Of a stretch of 44,475 nt of DNA, positions 40,417 through 44,475 are shown piece by piece. Origin of the DNA: Leisingera sp. M658. GTDB taxonomy: Bacteria; Pseudomonadota; Alphaproteobacteria; Rhodobacterales; Rhodobacteraceae. Under the pieces are notes generated by a model. The model saw only the letters and a list, made by a program, of their open reading frames with translations. It made no database searches and was not told the DNA's origin. Each line of letters opens with the position of its first letter. Position 1 is the first letter of the stretch. The position numbers and the translations under genes are program-made. Location: NCBI RefSeq assembly GCF_025144145.1, contig NZ_CP083550.1, forward strand, positions 1 to 44,475. The letters are read 5' to 3'.

Positions 40417-41622
40417 ATGAACAACCCTTATTTTCCGGTCCTGCCCCAAGGGTGGGAACGCAGCCAGGTCGAACAACTTTTGATCGAGATCGCCCCGGCA
40501 ATTGGCCTGCGCGCCAAGCGCTTGAATGCACTCATCTACATGATGATGCACACACGACCGGTAGACTGGACGACCTCTGACAAGGAGCCAGTCTACTTTG
40601 CTCCGCAAACCGACACCGCCCTCGCCCTGGGCAAGACAGAGCGCGCTCTTCGCAGCGATGAACACGCCCTTGAGGCTGTTCACGGCATGATCGAGAAGCG
40701 CGTGAAAGCCAACGGCTCACGTTCCTTCTACGGCAAGTGCGGCATCGTATTCTCTCGATTGATCGACATGGTTCCGGATCTGATTGAGTTGCGTGAGCGC
40801 ATCCGTGCAGACCGTGCCCGCGTGCGCGAGCTGGTCCAGCTGCGCAGCACCTATCTCCGTCACATGAAGCGCCGGATCGAGGCCGCATCGCCTCAGCTGG
40901 AACGCTCCACCGATTTCTGGGCCGCTACCCAGGCGTTTGAGCAGTGGCCTCACAGCTCCAAGCTGCGCCGCATGGGGCTCGATGCACTTGAAACCCACGT
41001 CAACGCCTGCCGTACCCTCTGTGGACATGTTGATGATCTGTTTGAAAACAGTCCTGATTCTTCCCGTCAAGCGGAAGAAAACTTCCGGTCCTTTATACAA
41101 GAGGACACTTATGAAACTAATCCTGTAAAATGTAATGCAAGCATCCACAAACGGACCTCGGGCAAGCCCTCAGACATGGCTTTATTAAACGCCGGGCCTA
41201 ACGGCCCGACGAATTGCATAGAGAATGAGGATGAAGCGGCAGCGGCAGCTTTCAAGTCCAAATTCATGCGCGGGTTGACACCGCAGCGCCTATGCGAGCT
41301 TGCCGGGGCCGATATGCGCAATCACATCTGCTACCGCCAAGGGGATCGGGCACACATTCGGGAGTTGGATCTGATCGAAGCGGCCCACGACATGCTCCCC
41401 TATCTTGGCATCAACTATTCCGCCTGGGCTGAAGCCGCCCAGCTCATGGGAACTGAAGGCGCAGCCCTTTGCGTTCTCATCCTCGACGCCAACAGGGATC
41501 ATCCATCCGCGCCCGTTAAGAACCCAGGCGGCACACTTCGAGCGATGACCCGCCGCTACCAGACCGGGAAGTTGAACCTTGTCGGCAGTCTAATCGGCCT
41601 TTCGCGCCGCCGCGGCCTATGA
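40417..41622 (+). CDS. repC: RepC replication initiator (solitary RepC type)
   Basis: This 401-residue protein follows the RepC layout. The N-terminal winged-helix part holds GWERSQVEQLLIEIAPAIGL, LIYMMMHTRPVDWT, and ALALGKTERALRSDEHAL, where the recognition helix is expected. The C-terminal domain ends with NPGGTLRAMTRRYQTGKLNL. No repA or repB precedes it, so this is a RepC-solo replicon as described for Rhodobacterales. RepC proteins act at an origin inside their own gene. Start ATG at 40417; the GGACAG upstream is a modest ribosome-binding site. Confidence 0.85.
   Translation: MNNPYFPVLPQGWERSQVEQLLIEIAPAIGLRAKRLNALIYMMMHTRPVDWTTSDKEPVYFAPQTDTALALGKTERALRSDEHALEAVHGMIEKRVKANGSRSFYGKCGIVFSRLIDMVPDLIELRERIRADRARVRELVQLRSTYLRHMKRRIEAASPQLERSTDFWAATQAFEQWPHSSKLRRMGLDALETHVNACRTLCGHVDDLFENSPDSSRQAEENFRSFIQEDTYETNPVKCNASIHKRTSGKPSDMALLNAGPNGPTNCIENEDEAAAAAFKSKFMRGLTPQRLCELAGADMRNHICYRQGDRAHIRELDLIEAAHDMLPYLGINYSAWAEAAQLMGTEGAALCVLILDANRDHPSAPVKNPGGTLRAMTRRYQTGKLNLVGSLIGLSRRRGL
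41080..41150. other. Possible oriV inside repC
   Basis: This is the most AT-rich stretch of the gene, encoding the linker between the two RepC domains. In repABC plasmids the origin lies in an AT-rich part of repC at a similar place. No repeat was demonstrated here; the call is by analogy only. Confidence 0.3.
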
Positions 41623-42122
41623 TGCCCGTCGCCGGCCACTATTTTCCGCGCAGCGCTCTTTCTAATCGCGGCCGCAAAGTGCCCATTTCGGCCCAACCGC
41701 CCCGAACGTACACAGATGGGGGTTATGAGAGACACAATGAGAACAGCCGTTCGCGGTGTCGGACCCGAACAGGTAAGATGCGGGACCGAGCGGACATTCG
41801 CTGCCGCTGCAGCATCGGTTACGAAGTACATCAGCTTGCGCAGGAAGCCGACATTGGTGCCACATGCAGCGGACGGCAGGAGCGCGCCTTAAAGCCGCCG
41901 TCGTACAAGGCTAGGGGCTTCGCTTGTGAAGTGCTGCTAGGCAAGCGATGACTAAATTGGGTTAATCCGCCGGAACCGACACCCCGCTGTCAATCAAAGC
42001 CAATTGGTTCTGGCCGACACGGGCGGCCCTGAACTGCCATCTTGCTTCATGATGGCACCGCCGCGCAGTTTGCCTACAGTGAAACAACGGCTGTCAGTAA
42101 CCACATGAAAATCAGTCTCACA
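41623..42122. other. Gene-free stretch after repC with a dispersed repeat
   Basis: About 500 bp without an accepted gene. The portion 41745-41811 matches the reverse complement of 35518-35585. Several reading frames cross the stretch but lack credible starts. No terminator is evident after repC. Confidence 0.5.
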
Positions 42123-42593
42123 TTAGTTTCCTTGGGGTTGTGTCATTAGCGTGCGTTGCTTCTGGGCCTCCTGTAGGCGCTCCGGCCAAGTTGACTTTAT
42201 GAAAGCTAGAATGTCCCAAACATCTTGATCGGAAAGCCTGTCCTCAAATCCCGGCATTCCACTGATGACTCCCGTTACCCCCATGTTTAAGAGCGCGGCT
42301 TTCCCCCCAAATTTAGTATAGGTAAACAGCACAGCATCATCGTGGTGCCAAGTATGACCTGTGCGGTCATGCGGTGGCGCCCGAAGCACGCCATCTCTAT
42401 CAGGGGACTGCCAATCGTCTTGCCCTTCAAGATTCACGCCGTGGCAACTGGCGCAGTGTTCAGCATAAAGCTCTTCACCCGTTGAAGGGTCAGCGTTGGC
42501 CGGTTGCGTCTGCGCGTGAGCTGAACCAACCCCAACCAAGATAGCAAAAACTCCAGCTAGGGCGGTCTTCTTTATGGCGAAAATTGTTATCAT
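42123..42593 (-). CDS. Exported monoheme cytochrome c
   Basis: This 156-residue protein has a signal peptide ending GSAHAQ near residue 29, a heme-binding CASCH near residue 49 with GEELYAEHCASCHG, and a likely axial Met in SGMPGFEDRLSD near residue 115. This is a class I c-type cytochrome that would act in the periplasm. The ATG at 42593 is followed by the signal peptide. It is the last gene of a leftward group of three cytochromes. Confidence 0.85.
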   Translation of the reverse strand: MITIFAIKKTALAGVFAILVGVGSAHAQTQPANADPSTGEELYAEHCASCHGVNLEGQDDWQSPDRDGVLRAPPHDRTGHTWHHDDAVLFTYTKFGGKAALLNMGVTGVISGMPGFEDRLSDQDVWDILAFIKSTWPERLQEAQKQRTLMTQPQGN

Positions 42594-42690
42594 GTAATGT
42601 CCAACCAAGTCTTCATACCTGCGGCCTGCCGACGATTGAGGTTCATGCCATCCTTCTTTTCAGTGCCGGGCGTGCTTTTCTGCGAAATCT

Positions 42691-43590
42691 TCAATCACCG
42701 GAATGATCATCCAGAAGATAGGTCGCCATAGCCTTACGGTCGTTCTCTGTCAGAAAGGCAGTTCCATAGAGAACGACTTCTCCCATCGTTCCGCCGAATG
42801 CATCGCCATCCGGCATGATGCCACTGCGCAGTGCGTATGCTAAACTGTCGACGGTCCAGCCGCGTTTCCGGAGAGACAAGTAATCGATGGCCGGAGCTTT
42901 CCCACCCCCTGGCAGTGTATTGTTGCCCTTGAAGTGCTCTGTGTCTGTTTTCCGGGCTCCGACTAAGTTCCGCCCCGTGTGACACGCGGCACAATGTGCG
43001 GCACCCTCCACCAGAAGCCGCCCGCGATTCCAAACTTCACTGTTCCCGGGAACGGGCTCAGTTCTTGGAGGCTCAAGAAACACCGCTCGCCACAGTTTCA
43101 GCCCCCATCTTTGGTCGAACGGAAACTCCATCTCTTGCTGCCTCGACGGCTCGGCCACAGCCGGAACTGTCTCGAAAGCAGCCCAGAGATCAGCAATATC
43201 CTGATCCGTGAAGTTGCTATAAAACGGGTAGGTGAAGGCCGGATAATAGGGCTGTCCGTCAGGGGAAACACCCTGGCGGACAGCCTGTGCAAATTCTTCA
43301 ACCGTCCAGCTGCCGAGTCCATGTTCGCTGTCCGATGTGAGGTTGGGCGAGTACAGAGTGCCGAATGGAGTATCGAGCTTTACCCCACCCGCCAAAGGTG
43401 CTCCGCCGCTAGAAAAGTCGGTGTGGCAAGCGATACAGCCAGATGCTCTGGCCAGATAGGCTCCGCGGTTCACATCTCCCTCGAGGTTAAGCTCGCTCAG
43501 CGGCTCGCCGATAGGCCAAGCGACCACTGCGGCGAGAGCTGCCGACGCAGCAACTACGGTGCCAAGGGCAAAACGTAACATGCGCTTCAT
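42691..43590 (-). CDS. Diheme cytochrome c
   Basis: This 299-residue protein has one N-terminal hydrophobic helix (residues 5-25), CIACH near residue 52 and CAACH near residue 200, each followed by a typical cytochrome c helix, with GVSPDGQPYYPAFTYPFY and SGIMPDGDAFGG as Met/Pro loops. It is probably a membrane-anchored periplasmic electron carrier, like the cytochrome subunits of alcohol or sulfite dehydrogenases. Substrate unknown. It lies 9 bp from the upstream cytochrome gene. Confidence 0.85.
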   Translation of the reverse strand: MKRMLRFALGTVVAASAALAAVVAWPIGEPLSELNLEGDVNRGAYLARASGCIACHTDFSSGGAPLAGGVKLDTPFGTLYSPNLTSDSEHGLGSWTVEEFAQAVRQGVSPDGQPYYPAFTYPFYSNFTDQDIADLWAAFETVPAVAEPSRQQEMEFPFDQRWGLKLWRAVFLEPPRTEPVPGNSEVWNRGRLLVEGAAHCAACHTGRNLVGARKTDTEHFKGNNTLPGGGKAPAIDYLSLRKRGWTVDSLAYALRSGIMPDGDAFGGTMGEVVLYGTAFLTENDRKAMATYLLDDHSGD

Positions 43591-43599
43591 GTCCCGGCC

Positions 43600-44199
43600 T
43601 CACTCCTCACGGAAACGGGTATGGCACGCTGAACAGGTTTGGCTCAGCATCATGAACACACCGTCGGCAGGCATCTGGGACAGGGCCTCAGCGCCTGGAC
43701 TGCCGCCCATCATTGCGCCGCCCGCCACCATACCGCCCCCCATCATGCTTCCGGAACCCATATGGGATGATCCCATCATTGTGCTGTTGGACATCATGCC
43801 CGTCCCTTGGGCTTTTGACATCATCAACCCGTTCTCCGCCGCCGACGCCAGACCATCAGAATAAGTCTGCAGTCTTTCCGCGAGATCGACGAAACCTTCC
43901 CAATCCGTCCATATTTCAGCCTTGGCTTCAGATGGATGCCCATTTGAGCCCTTCGGAAAGAGCGCCGTCAGGACATCACCCGCATGGGTTCCGATTTTTT
44001 TGGCCTCTCTGCGGACTGCGGCTGCATCATAGGCCGTTTTTCCCTGCATCATCGGAGCCAGCACTTTCATGCTGTCTTTCATAACTCCCATGCCATCCAT
44101 CCGTTCCTTTACGACGCCTGTTGCACCGCTATGGGCATGAGCAGCTACAGCAATGAGCGACGCCAATGCGGCGCCGGAAACCAGTTTGGAAAGTGTCAT
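43600..44199 (-). CDS. Cytochrome c'-like protein with a Met/Gly-rich insert
   Basis: This 199-residue protein has a signal peptide ending AVAAHAH and a four-helix cytochrome c' pattern with the heme motif CSACH near the C terminus (QTCSACHTRF). Before the last helix there is an unusual insert of about 30 residues rich in Met, Gly and Ser (SHMGSGSMMGGGM and similar), which could bind copper(I). AGGAA lies before ATG 44199; an in-frame ATG 14 codons upstream lacks a signal peptide in front. Confidence 0.8.
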   Translation of the reverse strand: MTLSKLVSGAALASLIAVAAHAHSGATGVVKERMDGMGVMKDSMKVLAPMMQGKTAYDAAAVRREAKKIGTHAGDVLTALFPKGSNGHPSEAKAEIWTDWEGFVDLAERLQTYSDGLASAAENGLMMSKAQGTGMMSNSTMMGSSHMGSGSMMGGGMVAGGAMMGGSPGAEALSQMPADGVFMMLSQTCSACHTRFREE

Positions 44200-44252
44200 C
44201 TTGTTTTCCTGAAATAGTTTGAGATTGCGCTTTGAAGGCACAGGATCAGTGT

Positions 44253-44475
44253 TCAGGAAAAGTAACGGGGAGGCGGCGGATCAAAGCCAGTGATCGTAAA
44301 CGGCCTCAATAGGGCCAGCGGCATATCATGACGAGAGATCTGCATGCTTGGCCGCATTGAAAGGCAATCGCCTATGAGAACAGCAAAACCACCACAGAGC
44401 GAACTGCCATGACAGTGTTCAGTATGGCCACTGCCCGCCTGTTCTTGATCAATGTCCTGAACAGTGACAGCGATA
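44253..44475 (-). CDS. N-terminally truncated small protein upstream of the cytochromes
   Basis: The frame is open from the right edge of the window to the TGA at 44253-44255. It contains EHCHGSSLCGGFAVLIGDC and ends GFDPPPPRYFS. His, Cys and Met are frequent, as in periplasmic metal-related proteins, and I recall similar short genes next to copper-resistance genes in Rhodobacterales. It precedes the cytochrome c' gene by 53 bp and probably shares its transcript. The N terminus is outside the window. Confidence 0.5.
   Translation of the reverse strand, partial: IAVTVQDIDQEQAGSGHTEHCHGSSLCGGFAVLIGDCLSMRPSMQISRHDMPLALLRPFTITGFDPPPPRYFS

Noticed and set aside
1..44475. CRISPR arrays, tRNA or rRNA genes.
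   Set aside because: No spaced direct repeats of CRISPR size and no tRNA- or rRNA-like sequence were noticed; the only array is the gapless 7-bp one. tRNAscan and CRISPR software were not available.

Overview
The window reads as part of a conjugative plasmid from a marine-type alphaproteobacterium, most likely a Rhodobacterales (Roseobacter-group) strain. The reasons are a solitary RepC replication protein, a complete VirB/VirD4 type IV secretion system with a VirD2-type relaxase, and roseobacter-like accessory genes. All functions are inferred from motifs and context read by eye; no database search was run.

Layout. 1-1.8 kb: end of an unknown gene, a small zinc-finger protein, a fitAB toxin-antitoxin pair and a small membrane protein. 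1.97-4.4 kb: a leftward ParB-like/thermonuclease pair, a decayed ssb relic, an intact ssb and an XRE regulator. 4.5-8.5 kb: a probable leading region in which a ~526-bp structured sequence occurs twice, each copy ending exactly at a start codon. Copy 1 precedes a three-gene operon (zinc ribbon, unknown, methylase-like protein without the NPPY motif); copy 2 precedes an ArdC-type antirestriction gene. 8.6-9.9 kb: small accessory genes. 9.9-16.95 kb: a virC2-virC1-like pair diverges from virD1-virD2-virD4, as virC and virD do on Ti plasmids. Between them lies a ~400-bp array of 7-bp repeats and a probable oriT region. 17.2-29.5 kb: a leftward operon of virB1-B2-B3-B4-lipoprotein-(VirB5/transglycosylase chimera)-B5-B8-B9-B10-B11-DUF4177-like-secreted protein-B6.

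Right of the secretion operon: a FadL-like porin converges on an alpha/beta hydrolase and an HTH-membrane protein. A transposon-like element (about 31.19-35.76 kb) sits between porin and hydrolase, with complex terminal repeats and a 6-bp flanking duplication. It carries an ATPase gene and a HEPN-like gene, a candidate defence pair, and no recognisable transposase of its own. An IS110/IS1111-type insertion sequence lies inside its left terminal repeat. Next come a secreted protein, a structured leader and repC (39.8-41.6 kb), and finally a c-type cytochrome cluster that may relate to copper.

How parts may work together. Five sites of the form TTATAA-N13-TTATAA (one base off in three of them) lie upstream of ssb, the XRE gene, the virD operon, the virB operon and a secreted-protein gene, which suggests one plasmid-wide repressor, possibly the XRE protein. 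If oriT lies near 11.7-12.0 kb and transfer runs leftward, the entering strand would be a direct template for ssb, the two leader-driven units and ardC. The ~526-bp leaders would then be candidates for single-strand promoters expressing anti-restriction functions on entry.
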